Positions 33,701-41,850 of a stretch of 43,754 nt of DNA are shown one piece after another. A program made the translations under genes and the position numbers. This DNA comes from Pirellulales bacterium (lineage in GTDB: Bacteria > Planctomycetota > Planctomycetia > Pirellulales > JAIMBC01), in assembly GCA_023511675.1 (NCBI GenBank), contig JAIMBC010000010.1, forward strand, positions 1 to 43,754, written 5' to 3'. Numbering within the stretch: the stretch's first letter is position 1; each line of letters opens with the position of its first letter. The notes below the pieces were generated by a model. That model saw only the letters and a program-made list of their open reading frames with translations. It did not search any database and was not told the DNA's origin.

Positions 33701-35539
33701 ACGCCTGCGGAAGAGGCGGGCGTGGCCACCTACGTCCAGGAACTGCTGGACGCGCTGGGAGAGCACCGCCAGCGCATGCCTTCCTCGGCCAACGAGCAAT
33801 CATGGGCACCCTGGAGTGCCCTCCATTCGCTGCTCACGAAAGGAGCCAGCAGGTTGTCGGCTACACACACCCCGCTGCGGCGGAAGGTCTTCGAGTACAT
33901 CAGGCAATTCCCTTCGCTGGTGACGGCTGGCAGCTCTCATGTGTTGCTCGAACCGTTGGCAAATCTCGCGTACGAGTTGGAGGAGTGGGGCACGGCCATC
34001 GACTGCTGGACCCGGCTCCAGCAAACGGCGCATCACCGTTACTACAATGCGCGTGCGGCGATCGAGCCCTACCCGCAGTGTCTGCAATGGCTGGAGAGCG
34101 CTGGTAGGGAGCGTGCGCCACGCATCGTGGAGCTGTACCGTGCCCACCCGCATGTCAAGCTCGATGTAGAAGCCCGCCGCCGTGTGGCGCGTGCGGCCTC
34201 CCATTTGAAGGATTGGACACTCGCCCTGAGGCTCGCCGCCGAAATCCAGGATGCCGAACTCGCTAGTAGTTTCTGGACTGCGTGCAGCATGGGCGGCGGG
34301 CAGAATGCGCTGATAACGCTGGTGGAAGAGATGTATGATGCTGTGCGGGCTGCTTTCCACGAGAGTGCTCGCGGGCAGCCAGAACGGGAGCGCGATGGCC
34401 TGCGACTGCGTTGGACAGGATTCCTCTACGACATGTGGCGCGCGTTTACCTCCAGGGCCGGCGTGCCCAGCCGCTTGGACGCCGAGGGCGCCCTGGTCTA
34501 CGGCTTCTCGCTAGCCCCTGAACCGGGGCTGCTGATCCGCCGCGTGGGGGCGAGCGGTGAGGGGCGTGATCCCGACGACCTAGCGGCGGCTTCGCGCCTG
34601 CTGGGTCAGCTCATCCAGAACATGTCGCGGTGGATTCGGCAGCATGCTTCCCGTGAGAAGCTGGACGCCTGCGCCAAGCTTGCCCATTTGGCCCTGAATC
34701 TGCTCTGGGAGTTCCGCGAGCGGTCGGCATGGAGCAGGGAATCTGGCTCCGTGGGGCTCCCGCGGCACCAATCTGCTCTCCGCAGCTATCTGCTTGATGC
34801 AACTCCGCAGAGGCCCTCGCTCGACTACCTCAACCAGATTTCCAAAGAATATCAGCGGGCGGTCTGTAGGGTCTTGCGGCGCATCGCATCGGTACCGAAC
34901 GATTTCTGGCGAGACGCCGTGCCCACGGCAGCGGTTCGAGAGCTGCATGCGGCGCTTGACGCGCTGGCGTACGACCTGTACGAGCACTTGCGGAGAACGC
35001 TGAGGGCGGCACAGACCAGGCAAGACTATGGCGATGCCGGCTGGTGGCTGCTGGTGGGGCGCTTTGTGGAACAAGCCCCCTTCCGGCGGCGCGGGCGCGA
35101 CTTCTACAGGGAACTTGAAGAACTCGCCCTCCGGGCAGGCTGGCCCAGCCATGATCAAGAGCGTCTGGCTAGCCAACGGCAGGCGTACGAGCGGCGCTAC
35201 GAGCAGTGGCGGCAAAGCCCCAGCGTGCGGCCGCTGAGTTTCGGCACGGAGGAATCCTCTGAACTGCTGCGCATCGTTGCGCGGGCAGACCGTACCGCGG
35301 TGCTGGTGATGCTGCGCACCAAGGAAGAGACGCGCATTCGCATCTCGGCTCCGCGCGGCCAGCATGCTCCCAGGGTTACTGCTGACCCGGGGGTGATCAT
35401 ACGCGGACCGAGCGTTGTGCGCAATGAGTGGACGTGGAAGGCCCAGTGCGAAGAGGTTCAGGTCTCGATGGTGTGGGATACAAGGGCCCGTACGCTGCGC
35501 CTCATCGGTGACGAGACCTTTGAGCTGGTGTGGACGTAA
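30761..35539 (+). CDS. Giant SF1A (UvrD-like) helicase with RelE-like N-terminus and long helical C-terminus
   Basis: This 1592-residue frame encodes three parts. Residues ~24-105 (QEVRKAIDELKGRL, then FKKRVPGNRCLIARLL, VPVLVLVDALERNSRTY) have the strand-helix order of RelE/ParE-type toxins. Residues ~305-830 form a full superfamily-1A helicase: motif I GRAGSGKST 328-336, II DEVQD 564-568, III GDGHQ 607-611, IV region NYRN 651-654, V KGLEQD 756-761, VI YVAVSRARE 808-816. The last ~740 residues are helical, possibly a TPR-like solenoid, with no known domain recognised. The GTG start at 30761 is doubtful. A strong GGGGAGGA (30776-30783) serves an ATG at 30787 in another frame that joins this one if a single base at 30821-30827 is skipped. 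No antitoxin, nuclease or methylase gene is adjacent. Confidence 0.88.
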   Translation: MYRSYGEDVWATWFTSCPSCKRAPQEVRKAIDELKGRLRNLPDNGVVRPPTLDPIGNGYFKKRVPGNRCLIARLLSVPVSSAKVPVLVLVDALERNSRTYEEVLQGRPDRYETLVEKHLGRMREAAVRADVGPLISAALEVPPQALQELLDPVALPPRDAAFFVPEHWLRTLRELEIDEAKGDIRKLLEGIADQHGEPCGVRLHRERGGYRVDYVRLAMAEIAAAPHVFLLGLHVPTPSGSASCEVDLRAEELLRRIQRVAEQHDPAQRWDAMSQLAERAFPDYLLADAALWQQLWQEREVFLALSTEEYRYLDSLCSGEGVPAIIEGRAGSGKSTLLYYYTAQQLSRNLQAQHPEQPPRLLYLTQSERLLEGARQLIEKLTERRRLEGTVYSDRVCLQLTCDTYHNFALQQLSPQHARRFAVRRRQEKGGWLDFATFRDLLRGRGQYGFRGRFRQSRDATPEAVWFIIRSYIKGFKIHETDDARWMTAEEYAETDYVPRKERQVSEKLYHDVWEHVWPWYQQLTILPTGRDDLPPYWDDLDLAWEVLLNRRPDAPDFPLLVCDEVQDFSRIELAALLGCLSWRKYDYAAAGSGSGQSGGLPVILAGDGHQTVNPSCFRWERVRTDLAKALVCHLPQVSLPDVAKHELKCNYRNAASVGRLCNALQHLRQHCLGHQGAVQELWRVHDDQPNQRIRRLYPFIDARNTVQELLEQGVFLIGPEDDDQTIETARPFWRGLGFESPPADRPNYVTPAEIKGLEQDFVALVGFGTAFTQLGLDDFWSWRNAAENDSVAEADLFAAEYFFNRLYVAVSRAREQLWIVETEEGWNALWAKLEQWLEETCSGEVCNLVGLRYSDGSRGELVHVFEGNWLPLAKQLEKAAHDQRDPEQCERAAFYYDRAEKTADCDRMKAWEQYYRGRVIEAARMIERIAPEQAVTWLWEALAWQPLADLYVCPPWRRQLANIALKLQPLADPFDSPPATPAEEAGVATYVQELLDALGEHRQRMPSSANEQSWAPWSALHSLLTKGASRLSATHTPLRRKVFEYIRQFPSLVTAGSSHVLLEPLANLAYELEEWGTAIDCWTRLQQTAHHRYYNARAAIEPYPQCLQWLESAGRERAPRIVELYRAHPHVKLDVEARRRVARAASHLKDWTLALRLAAEIQDAELASSFWTACSMGGGQNALITLVEEMYDAVRAAFHESARGQPERERDGLRLRWTGFLYDMWRAFTSRAGVPSRLDAEGALVYGFSLAPEPGLLIRRVGASGEGRDPDDLAAASRLLGQLIQNMSRWIRQHASREKLDACAKLAHLALNLLWEFRERSAWSRESGSVGLPRHQSALRSYLLDATPQRPSLDYLNQISKEYQRAVCRVLRRIASVPNDFWRDAVPTAAVRELHAALDALAYDLYEHLRRTLRAAQTRQDYGDAGWWLLVGRFVEQAPFRRRGRDFYRELEELALRAGWPSHDQERLASQRQAYERRYEQWRQSPSVRPLSFGTEESSELLRIVARADRTAVLVMLRTKEETRIRISAPRGQHAPRVTADPGVIIRGPSVVRNEWTWKAQCEEVQVSMVWDTRARTLRLIGDETFELVWT
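30787..30827 (+). other. Probable true 5' end of the helicase gene, one frame off
   Basis: The ATG at 30787 has GGGGAGGA four bases upstream and opens with MGYVVYELPELQK, which fits the first strand of a RelE-like domain. The GTG-start frame instead reads MYRSYGEDVWATWF there. The run AAAAGGG at 30821-30827 is where the two frames can be joined. Dropping one base gives ELPELQKAPQEVRKAIDELK, a continuous RelE-like start. A homopolymer sequencing error, a real frameshift or programmed frameshifting could each explain it. Confidence 0.6.
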
Positions 35540-35830
35540 CCGCCACCCGGGCACGCTTTGTGCCGCCGTTGAGAGTTCGCTCATGCGTCAGATTTGCTCG
35601 CCGTGCCAGCAGGGCTTTCACGCTGGCGGAGGAGAAAGCCTGCGCGTGGCGCACCCTTTAGTTCTGTTAGCCAATGGAGACCACCTGGCCGAGGTCCTGT
35701 TGGATGGGTCGAGCATGGGTGCGACGGGCGGTGTCTGAGCGGTTTGTGCTCCGAGAAACGCCCCTCGGCAGTCACTCCGCCTGCTAGGAGAGGCCGTTGC
35801 TAGCCTGCAACGAGGGCCAGGGTAGCCGTC

Positions 35831-36904
35831 TTACGAAAAGGCCTTGAGCACCGCCTCACGAGTTCTTTCCAGGCCGGTGCGGGCCACGATGGGTGCCGGT
35901 TGCTGCCAGTACTCGCGATTGAACAGCTCCAGGGAGAGGACGCCTCGGAACCCGATCTGGTACAGCGTGCGCAGCAGCTCGCTCAACGGCGCGGCCCCGT
36001 CTCCGGGATAGACGCGATGGGCATCGGTCAGCTCCGCCCGCTCGGGTTGTGCAGGATAGTCGTTCATGTGAAATACGTGCATGGCCGCACCGTTCAGCCG
36101 GTGCAGTCCAGCGAGCTGGGAGCCGCCCTTGTGCAGGTGGTAGCAGTCGAGAAGCAACAACACGTTGGGGTGTGCGCACTCCGCGGCCACGTAGGCCAAC
36201 TCTCCCAGCCGGCTGAGGGTGCGGGAAAATCCCCACAGCTCGAGCTGCGGCGTGACGCCCAGGCTTTCGCCCAGGGCCGCCAGGTCAGCGAGCCGGCGGG
36301 CAGCCGCCGCCAGGTCCATGTTCGAGACGTCCACGACTCCTGCCGGTGGAGCTGCCAGCCGAGAGCCACCCAGTGCGGCGGTGAACTCCATATCGCGGCG
36401 GGCACGCTCCAGGCCGCGTGCGCGGCGCTCGTCGTCGTCCACGATCCACTCGGCAAACCCAATCACACCGGCCACGCTCAGACCCAGATCGGCAATCCGC
36501 TTGGCCAGGTCTGAAAGCGAGCCCCCCTCTGCCACGTACTTTTCGATCTCCTGGGACCACGGTTCCACGGCCTGGTAGCCCACCCGCGCCGCCAGCTCGA
36601 TTTCCTCGATCAGGCTTAGGCCCTGGCCCCTGATGGTGCTGGTGTTCAGGCAGTACCCAAATGGCTCGGGCAGTTTGGGGTCAGTTTGCAATTCGGCGGG
36701 CTGGGTGGCGGCGCCGCCACCGCTGGCAGCGGGGCTGTTTGGGCTGTCAGCGGAGGGCAGCCCCTGGGTATGAGAGGCGGGGCGGGGGCGAGAAGGAACA
36801 GGTTCTTCGGCCTGGCTCTCCATCCCATGCATACGTGCTGCCGCGGCAGCGAAGGCTGAACCCACCATGGCCATGGTTGCTCGGCGAGATAATGGGAGAA
36901 TCAT
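35831..36904 (-). CDS. Secreted TIM-barrel (xylose isomerase-like) protein
   Basis: This 357-residue sugar-phosphate isomerase/epimerase-like protein belongs to the AP-endonuclease-2/xylose-isomerase TIM-barrel superfamily. Its leader has a twin-arginine-like LSRRATMAMVG start and an Ala-rich stretch. A Pro/Ser/Gly-rich linker (about 35-70) follows before the barrel. Barrel strands carry likely metal ligands in PQLELWGFS, LLLDCYHLHKGG, HVFHMNDYP and VLSLELFN. AGGTG lies eight bases before the ATG. It runs in the same direction as the aminotransferase-deaminase pair upstream but is 92 bases away. Family members include hydroxypyruvate isomerases and inositol epimerases, and this one cannot be assigned. 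Confidence 0.82.
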   Translation of the reverse strand: MILPLSRRATMAMVGSAFAAAAARMHGMESQAEEPVPSRPRPASHTQGLPSADSPNSPAASGGGAATQPAELQTDPKLPEPFGYCLNTSTIRGQGLSLIEEIELAARVGYQAVEPWSQEIEKYVAEGGSLSDLAKRIADLGLSVAGVIGFAEWIVDDDERRARGLERARRDMEFTAALGGSRLAAPPAGVVDVSNMDLAAAARRLADLAALGESLGVTPQLELWGFSRTLSRLGELAYVAAECAHPNVLLLLDCYHLHKGGSQLAGLHRLNGAAMHVFHMNDYPAQPERAELTDAHRVYPGDGAAPLSELLRTLYQIGFRGVLSLELFNREYWQQPAPIVARTGLERTREAVLKAFS

Positions 36905-36996
36905 CGATACGCACCTGACGGGTCAAGCGGATGGATGCGATAGCCAGCAGTGTATCTCCGGGAACTGGCTCATGAACCGACGGCAGCCCGCACCCA

Positions 36997-37470
36997 TCAG
37001 TAGGCTTCGCATCTACCGGTGGATCGCCACAACTGGAACAGGCCGCGGCATTCGTCCGCCAGCAGGCCTGGAATGAGCTTCACCGTACTGCCACCAAGGC
37101 GGAGCAGCTCCGCGGCGGGAACCCGTAGCTCGTTAAAGCCGGCTGCGGCGGCATCGGCAATGGATGCACCATAGTACACCGTATCCAGCCGCGCCCAGTG
37201 CAGCGCCGCCATGCACATGGGACACGGCTCGCACGTGGTCGCGGCCATGCCGCCAGGCAACAAGAAGTTGCCCTGCGCGCGGCACGCCGAGCGTAGCCCC
37301 ACAATCTCTGCATGGGCTGTGACGTCGCAGGTTTCCCAGACACGATTATGCTCCACGGCCAGCACCCTGCCCGCATGCCAGATGGCGCAGCCAAAGGGAG
37401 ACTGGCCGCTGGCAATGCCCTCGCGGCATTTCTCGATGGCCATGCGCATCAGCAGAGCGGGATCGATCAT
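36997..37470 (-). CDS. Nucleoside/guanine deaminase-family protein
   Basis: This 157-residue zinc enzyme has the cytidine-deaminase fold. The zinc and proton-shuttle motif HAE is at 53-55 (H53, E55) and the second motif PCPMC brings C83 and C86. Sequence and size are closest to guanine deaminase (GuaD) and TadA-like proteins. The context DVTAHAEIVGLRSAC rather favours a small-molecule deaminase over tRNA-specific TadA. I use the ATG at 37470, preceded by CGGAG. A GTG at 37485 overlapping the aminotransferase stop would add five residues. It follows the aminotransferase with an 11-base gap, so the two are probably co-translated. Confidence 0.85.
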   Translation of the reverse strand: MIDPALLMRMAIEKCREGIASGQSPFGCAIWHAGRVLAVEHNRVWETCDVTAHAEIVGLRSACRAQGNFLLPGGMAATTCEPCPMCMAALHWARLDTVYYGASIADAAAAGFNELRVPAAELLRLGGSTVKLIPGLLADECRGLFQLWRSTGRCEAY

Positions 37471-37481
37471 GGCTGGCTCCG

Positions 37482-38879
37482 TCACGCCAGACGGTTGCGC
37501 ACCGCCTCGAAGATGTTGTACATGACATCGAGATAGAGCTGAGCCTCGTCCAGCGGCATCACCAACGGAGGGCTGACACGCAGTACCTTACCCGCCAGTG
37601 GGCCGAGCAGGTGGATCGCCCGCCCTGCGGCATCGCCGCGGTAGCAGGCCTCGACGCAGGCGCATGCCACTTCCGCGGCGGAGGCCTGGCCCACGGGCGC
37701 GCACTCCACGCCCCACACCACGCCTTCACCGCGCACGTGGGCAACGACGCCCGTTTCCTTCAGCCGCACTAGGCCCGTTTCGAGCACGCCAGCAAGCCGG
37801 CGGGCATGGGCCAGCACGCTGCCGTCTGCATATTCATCCAGGGTGGCCAGCACGCCTGCGCTAGAGAGGGGATTGGCACTCCACGTATCAGAGGCCTCTC
37901 CATAACGCATGTTGGCGAACAAGTCTGCCCGGCCGACGGCGGCGCTCACAGGCACGCCGTTGCCCAGCCCCTTGCCCAGCACCACAATGTCCGGCTCCAC
38001 CCCGTACTCTGTGAATGCAAACAGCGAACCGGTACGGCCGAAGTTGGCCTGGATCTCGTCGAGAATGAACACCACGTCGTGTTCGTGGCAGAAGCGATCC
38101 AGAAGCTGCAAGTATTCTTTTTGCGGGTGGTAGGATCCGCCGCCGCCAAGATAGGGCTCGGTAATGAGGCAAGCGATCCGCCGACCGTAACACCTCCAGA
38201 GCTGCTCCAGTTCCTGGGCGTAGGGGGCAAGGTCCAACGGCTGCCGGCGGCGTGCCACGTCGATGCACTCCTCTCGCGGAAAGCCGATGAACCGCACGCG
38301 TGGGTCGCGTTCGGCGTCCAGCTCGCTGCCCGTAACGGCGCCTGCCAGCCCCTTCTTGCCATGGAAACCGTGCCGGGTGGCAAGGATCACGTCCGCCCCG
38401 GCCTGTCGGTCCAGGGCGGCCCACAGCGCCTTCTGGATGGCCTCGCTGCCACTGGCTGCCCAGCAAACCTGTTCACAGCGCCCTCCGCGGGGTTGAGATC
38501 GCAGGAGGGCCACCAGCCGCTCGGCCGCCGCCAGTTCCAGCTCCGTGGCTGCGTTATAGGCATTCAGGGTCAGGGCGGGCACAAACGGCTGGGCATCGGT
38601 GAGTTCAGTTAGGCCCAGGTATCCCAGCACACGCCGCCACCAGCGAGCCGGGTTGTGGCCCAGGTTCATCACCAGCACGCCTGAGGTGAAATCCGCCAGC
38701 ATGCGGCCCTCGGGCGTCCAGTGGTAGCAGCCAGCACTGCGTGCGAGCACGGCCAGGCTGGGCGTGTAGGTCCGCAGGGCGTGCGGTTCCACGGCCGCCA
38801 GGCGGCGGCGAATATCGTTGGAACGCTCTTCATCCCGATGCTGAATAGGGGGGTAAGCGGTGGCGCCGGCTTGATACAT
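37482..38879 (-). CDS. Class III PLP-dependent aminotransferase
   Basis: This 465-residue aminotransferase is of the acetylornithine/ornithine/4-aminobutyrate type. The PLP-binding lysine is K303 in LGKGLGNG. The preceding DEIQANFGRTG carries the Asp that binds the pyridine nitrogen, and WAASGSEAIQKAL binds the phosphate. GFHGKKGLAG gives the aromatic-stacking region. The family fold is complete, ending near LYLDVMYNIFEAV. I chose the ATG at 38879 (MYQAGATAYPP); 25 upstream codons in the same frame are not family-like. The deaminase follows 11 bases after its stop. The amino donor is unknown, and no ornithine or arginine gene lies nearby. Confidence 0.9.
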   Translation of the reverse strand: MYQAGATAYPPIQHRDEERSNDIRRRLAAVEPHALRTYTPSLAVLARSAGCYHWTPEGRMLADFTSGVLVMNLGHNPARWWRRVLGYLGLTELTDAQPFVPALTLNAYNAATELELAAAERLVALLRSQPRGGRCEQVCWAASGSEAIQKALWAALDRQAGADVILATRHGFHGKKGLAGAVTGSELDAERDPRVRFIGFPREECIDVARRRQPLDLAPYAQELEQLWRCYGRRIACLITEPYLGGGGSYHPQKEYLQLLDRFCHEHDVVFILDEIQANFGRTGSLFAFTEYGVEPDIVVLGKGLGNGVPVSAAVGRADLFANMRYGEASDTWSANPLSSAGVLATLDEYADGSVLAHARRLAGVLETGLVRLKETGVVAHVRGEGVVWGVECAPVGQASAAEVACACVEACYRGDAAGRAIHLLGPLAGKVLRVSPPLVMPLDEAQLYLDVMYNIFEAVRNRLA

Positions 38880-39000
38880 GCTGGGTCTCGCGTCGAGTGG
38901 GGCAGCACAGTTGGGCGAGCGGGCGGGGCTGAATGGCCGCCGCCACCACAGCATAACTGACCGCGGCCGTCTCTCCCAGGGTTGGGGACGGGCTGAAAGC

Positions 39001-39030
39001 TTGCCATCGTTCGGGGAACTCTAGTAGAAT
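39001..39030 (+). promoter_or_regulatory. Near-consensus promoter of the lipoprotein gene
   Basis: TTGCCA (39001-39006) and TAGAAT (39025-39030) each match the sigma70 consensus at five of six positions, with an 18-base spacer. Transcription would start near 39037, leaving a leader of about 120 bases. It faces away from the leftward aminotransferase gene. Confidence 0.5.
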
Positions 39031-39159
39031 CGGCGTTCGTCGGAAAGGGCTTGCAACGCTGGTGGGTGCGAGTGTGGCATGCGGATAGCGTTCCAAGGCC
39101 CGCAACGCAGTCTGTGTGCCACGCTGGCTCAACCGGCTCCTGCAGCCTGGAGCAGGTGT

Positions 39160-39798
39160 ATGAGGGTGCTCAACATGATGCGTGCGGTCCAACAGCAATG
39201 TTGCAAAACAAGTAGTGCTGTGAGATGGGGAAAGCTGTCGCTGGCGGCAGCCTGCACGTCGGTCTGCCTTGGGGCCGCCGGCTGCGGCGAGAAGCTGCAG
39301 GATCTCAAGCAAACCGTATCCGAGAAGGTGGGGCAGGTTGTGGAAAAGGCCGAGGGCGCGGTGCAGAAGGTCGAGCAAAAGGTTGCGCCCCAGCCGGAGG
39401 GCATTGAACTCGATGCTGGCGGTGCCCTGCGTGCCGAGGCGTGCTATGCGACTCTGACCCAGGTGCGTGCGGGAGAGCCGGCCATTTTGCAGCTTAGCAC
39501 CTTCGAGCAGGGCAAGAGGGAGACGTATCCCTCGGTGTACGTGCGTGCCGAGGTGTCTGCTGCCAGTCTGGCCGACTTGCAGGGCAAGAAGCTGCAAGCC
39601 CAGGTGTACTTGCAAAACCAGGCGGACGGTCCCATCTGGCAAACCCCAGTGGGCGGTCATGTCGAACTGACCGTGCTTACGGCTACGAAAGATCGTATCA
39701 CGTGCGAACTCATCCAGGGCCAGCTTGTCAATGCGGCGGACGGATCCACGCTGCCGATCAAGGGGAAGTTCTTTGCCAAGCTCCCCTCCGCCACGTAG
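39160..39798 (+). CDS. Unrecognised small lipoprotein
   Basis: I do not recognise this family. The predicted 213-residue product has a hydrophobic leader ending LGAAGC (lipidated Cys at about 42). A lysine/glutamate-rich amphipathic helix follows at about 43-77 (QTVSEKVGQVVEKAEGAVQKV). A beta-rich part contains ITCELIQGQLVNAADGSTLPIKGKFF near the end. The helix resembles apolipoprotein- or LEA-like envelope helices, and this is a comparison by composition only. The start is uncertain: ATGs at 39160, 39175 and 39178 all give a plausible signal, and I take the first because GGAG precedes it. It shares a strand with the large secreted protein 80 bases downstream and a strong promoter upstream. 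Confidence 0.65.
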   Translation: MRVLNMMRAVQQQCCKTSSAVRWGKLSLAAACTSVCLGAAGCGEKLQDLKQTVSEKVGQVVEKAEGAVQKVEQKVAPQPEGIELDAGGALRAEACYATLTQVRAGEPAILQLSTFEQGKRETYPSVYVRAEVSAASLADLQGKKLQAQVYLQNQADGPIWQTPVGGHVELTVLTATKDRITCELIQGQLVNAADGSTLPIKGKFFAKLPSAT

Positions 39799-39878
39799 CG
39801 TGTGCCGGCAAGTCATCGCCAATGTGCCGGGCGCTGCGAGCGGCCATCACGGTCTCAGCCACAAGTGAGGTTGCGGTA

Positions 39879-41690
39879 ATGAAGAACAGCTTCGGTTTGG
39901 CTGCGTTGCTCGTGGCGCTGGCCAGTGCAGGCAGCGCCCTGGCGCAGGTGAATTGGCCGGGAGATCAAGCGCCCCATGCCATCTTGCCCGTGCGAGATGA
40001 GGTACAGAACCGTGAACTGCTGGCCTCAGCCGCAGAACGTTTGGAGAAAGTTTCCAACGCCCTGGCAGGCTACCAGGAGGCATTGGAAGGGGGCGAGGAG
40101 GCCATCAAGAAGCTCAAGCCCATGGACGTGGGCAAGACGTTCGTGGACAACAGCCAGCTCGGGCGGTTCGCCAAGTTGCTGGCCCTGGTGGGAGAACCCG
40201 CTGGTCCGGAGCTGTCTCTGAGGCACCACAACTTCTATCAACAGCTTGCCGAGCTGCGTAGCCGTCTGAAACAGCTTCCCCCGGTGCAGAAGGCCCTTCC
40301 CAAGGCGCTGGAGCAATTAAAGCAGCGGGCCAAGCGCGGTCTGAATGGCTTGAAAACCGTAGACGCGCTGATCCGCGAGAAAAAGTGGGACGAGGCCGCC
40401 AACAGGCTGTTTGAATTGCGCGACAACCTTGACGAACTCGGCTTCTGGTTCGAGGGCGCTCAGGTCGCGGCTGAGTATGAGCCCTACGACCAGCGGATGC
40501 AAACCATCCAGCCCAACTGGTGGCAGTGGTGGCGAGATCAGAACAACGCGCGGATTGATCAGCAGCGGGAGGCACAGGCCCCCAACTTTGCCGCGCTGCT
40601 GACGGAGGTGGAAGAGGCCGCCAGCGGCCTGGCAGCAAACGGCAAGGCAGTTGTTGGCAACCAGCAGTTGGCCGGTCCAGACCTGGTCACCTACTTCATC
40701 GGCCGCTGGCAGCAGGTGCAGGTTGCTGCCCTGCGCAGCCGCGCACTGGAATGGAGCCGAGACGGCGACCTGGAGGGGTGGGATCGCACCCGCGTCACGG
40801 AATTGGAAAAGGAACAGCTTCAGTTCAGCACCAACATGCCCAAGGCACTGGCCAGACTGATCGAGGCCGACGCCGCCAGGGCCTCGGCCGGAGAGGTTGC
40901 CGACCTGTATGCCCGCTACCTGGCCGTCTGCGCCCCCTTGGCGGCCCTCCTAGCAGACGAGGCCATCTTTCAGGTGGTCTCACCCGCCCTCGACAAGTTG
41001 GCAGCCAGGGATCCAGCCTTCCAGCACCAGGTTACCGCCTATCGGGCCGCCACGGCGGACGTGCTCCGCTGGCGCGAGCGGGCTGTTGCGGCCGCCGTGA
41101 AGGCGCAGCGGCCCCAATTCCCTGCCCTGGAGGTCTTCTTCGCACAGGCTTTCGCCAAGGATACGCAACACGCCGGCCTGGTCAGCCTGCAGGATGCACA
41201 CAATGGACCTCGGTTCTTGGACCCGATTCCCTTGGTGGTCGAGGACGGCTCGACCCGATTCTTGAATCAGAAGGTGATGGCAGCCAGCCTCGCGCCCCTA
41301 CCCGGACAGCAAGGACACGCCGTCTCGCGCTATACGAACCGCTGCTACGCCATCTTGCCGCTACAGGCCAATCTGAGTGCCGAACTGGCCGCGCTGCGCA
41401 AAGACCTGCTGGCTGATCAGCATCCCCCGCTGACGCTCGAGGCATCTGCGGCATTGTACGCCGCCGAACAGGGGCACTTCGTCAGTGCCGGTGGGGTCGT
41501 CACCGCCTATGAGCTGCCTGCCATGATCACCCGTTACCTGCTGGCCAGCGAGGCAGATGTACCGCTGTTCGGTCTGGGTAAGATTCCCGGAGAGCCGATG
41601 GCCCAGCGGTTTCAGCAAGCCATGTTGGCCTGCCGCCTGGAGCCGATGTGGCTGGCACACAGGTACTTCTACGTCACCATCCACAAATAG
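39879..41690 (+). CDS. Unrecognised large secreted protein
   Basis: I do not recognise the family of this 603-residue protein. It has a classical signal peptide (MKNSFGLAALLVALASAGSALA, cleavage near 22). The mature part is largely alpha-helical with many charged pairs (for example LREKKWDEAANRLFELRDNL-like segments and ELEKEQLQF). A tryptophan-rich patch WWQWW lies at about 212-216. No membrane helix or lipobox follows the signal, so a periplasmic or extracellular location is inferred. The ATG at 39879 is chosen because the signal starts there. The frame stays open 59 codons upstream into the preceding lipoprotein gene. It probably works with that lipoprotein. Confidence 0.7.
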   Translation: MKNSFGLAALLVALASAGSALAQVNWPGDQAPHAILPVRDEVQNRELLASAAERLEKVSNALAGYQEALEGGEEAIKKLKPMDVGKTFVDNSQLGRFAKLLALVGEPAGPELSLRHHNFYQQLAELRSRLKQLPPVQKALPKALEQLKQRAKRGLNGLKTVDALIREKKWDEAANRLFELRDNLDELGFWFEGAQVAAEYEPYDQRMQTIQPNWWQWWRDQNNARIDQQREAQAPNFAALLTEVEEAASGLAANGKAVVGNQQLAGPDLVTYFIGRWQQVQVAALRSRALEWSRDGDLEGWDRTRVTELEKEQLQFSTNMPKALARLIEADAARASAGEVADLYARYLAVCAPLAALLADEAIFQVVSPALDKLAARDPAFQHQVTAYRAATADVLRWRERAVAAAVKAQRPQFPALEVFFAQAFAKDTQHAGLVSLQDAHNGPRFLDPIPLVVEDGSTRFLNQKVMAASLAPLPGQQGHAVSRYTNRCYAILPLQANLSAELAALRKDLLADQHPPLTLEASAALYAAEQGHFVSAGGVVTAYELPAMITRYLLASEADVPLFGLGKIPGEPMAQRFQQAMLACRLEPMWLAHRYFYVTIHK

Positions 41691-41766
41691 GTCCCGGGCC
41701 GCGTAAGCCTCCGCGGTCTGTCTGTTGGTGGTGAGCGGCTTCGGCCGGTTGTCCATCGCGGCCACG

Positions 41767-41789
41767 GACCGCATGACTGCGGTCCCTAC
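41767..41789. repeat. REP-like palindrome, copy 3
   Basis: GACCGCA (41767-41773) and TGCGGTC (41778-41784) flank TGAC, followed by CCTAC. With one extra G/C pair outside, the stem is 8 bp. A second CATGCGGTC word follows a few bases on. It lies between convergent genes in the 160-base gap before fhcA's stop. Confidence 0.6.
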
Positions 41790-41850
41790 CAACATGCGGT
41801 CGAGGAAAAATCCCGCCCTGCTGTGCCGCCTGGCGTTGCCCTGATTGCAG

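Noticed and set aside
34580-35584. 334-codon minus-strand frame under the helicase C-terminus
   Set aside because: Lies wholly inside the helicase coding frame and has no signal or domain. Judged an antisense shadow.
35605-35627. GCCAGC/GCTGGC inverted repeat downstream of the helicase gene
   Set aside because: Six-bp stem with an 11-base loop and no T-run. Such pairs are common by chance at this GC content.
35583-35738. 51-residue + strand frame (MRQICSPCQQ start, CxxC pair) after the helicase gene
   Set aside because: No Shine-Dalgarno and no family. The CxxC alone is not enough to call a gene.
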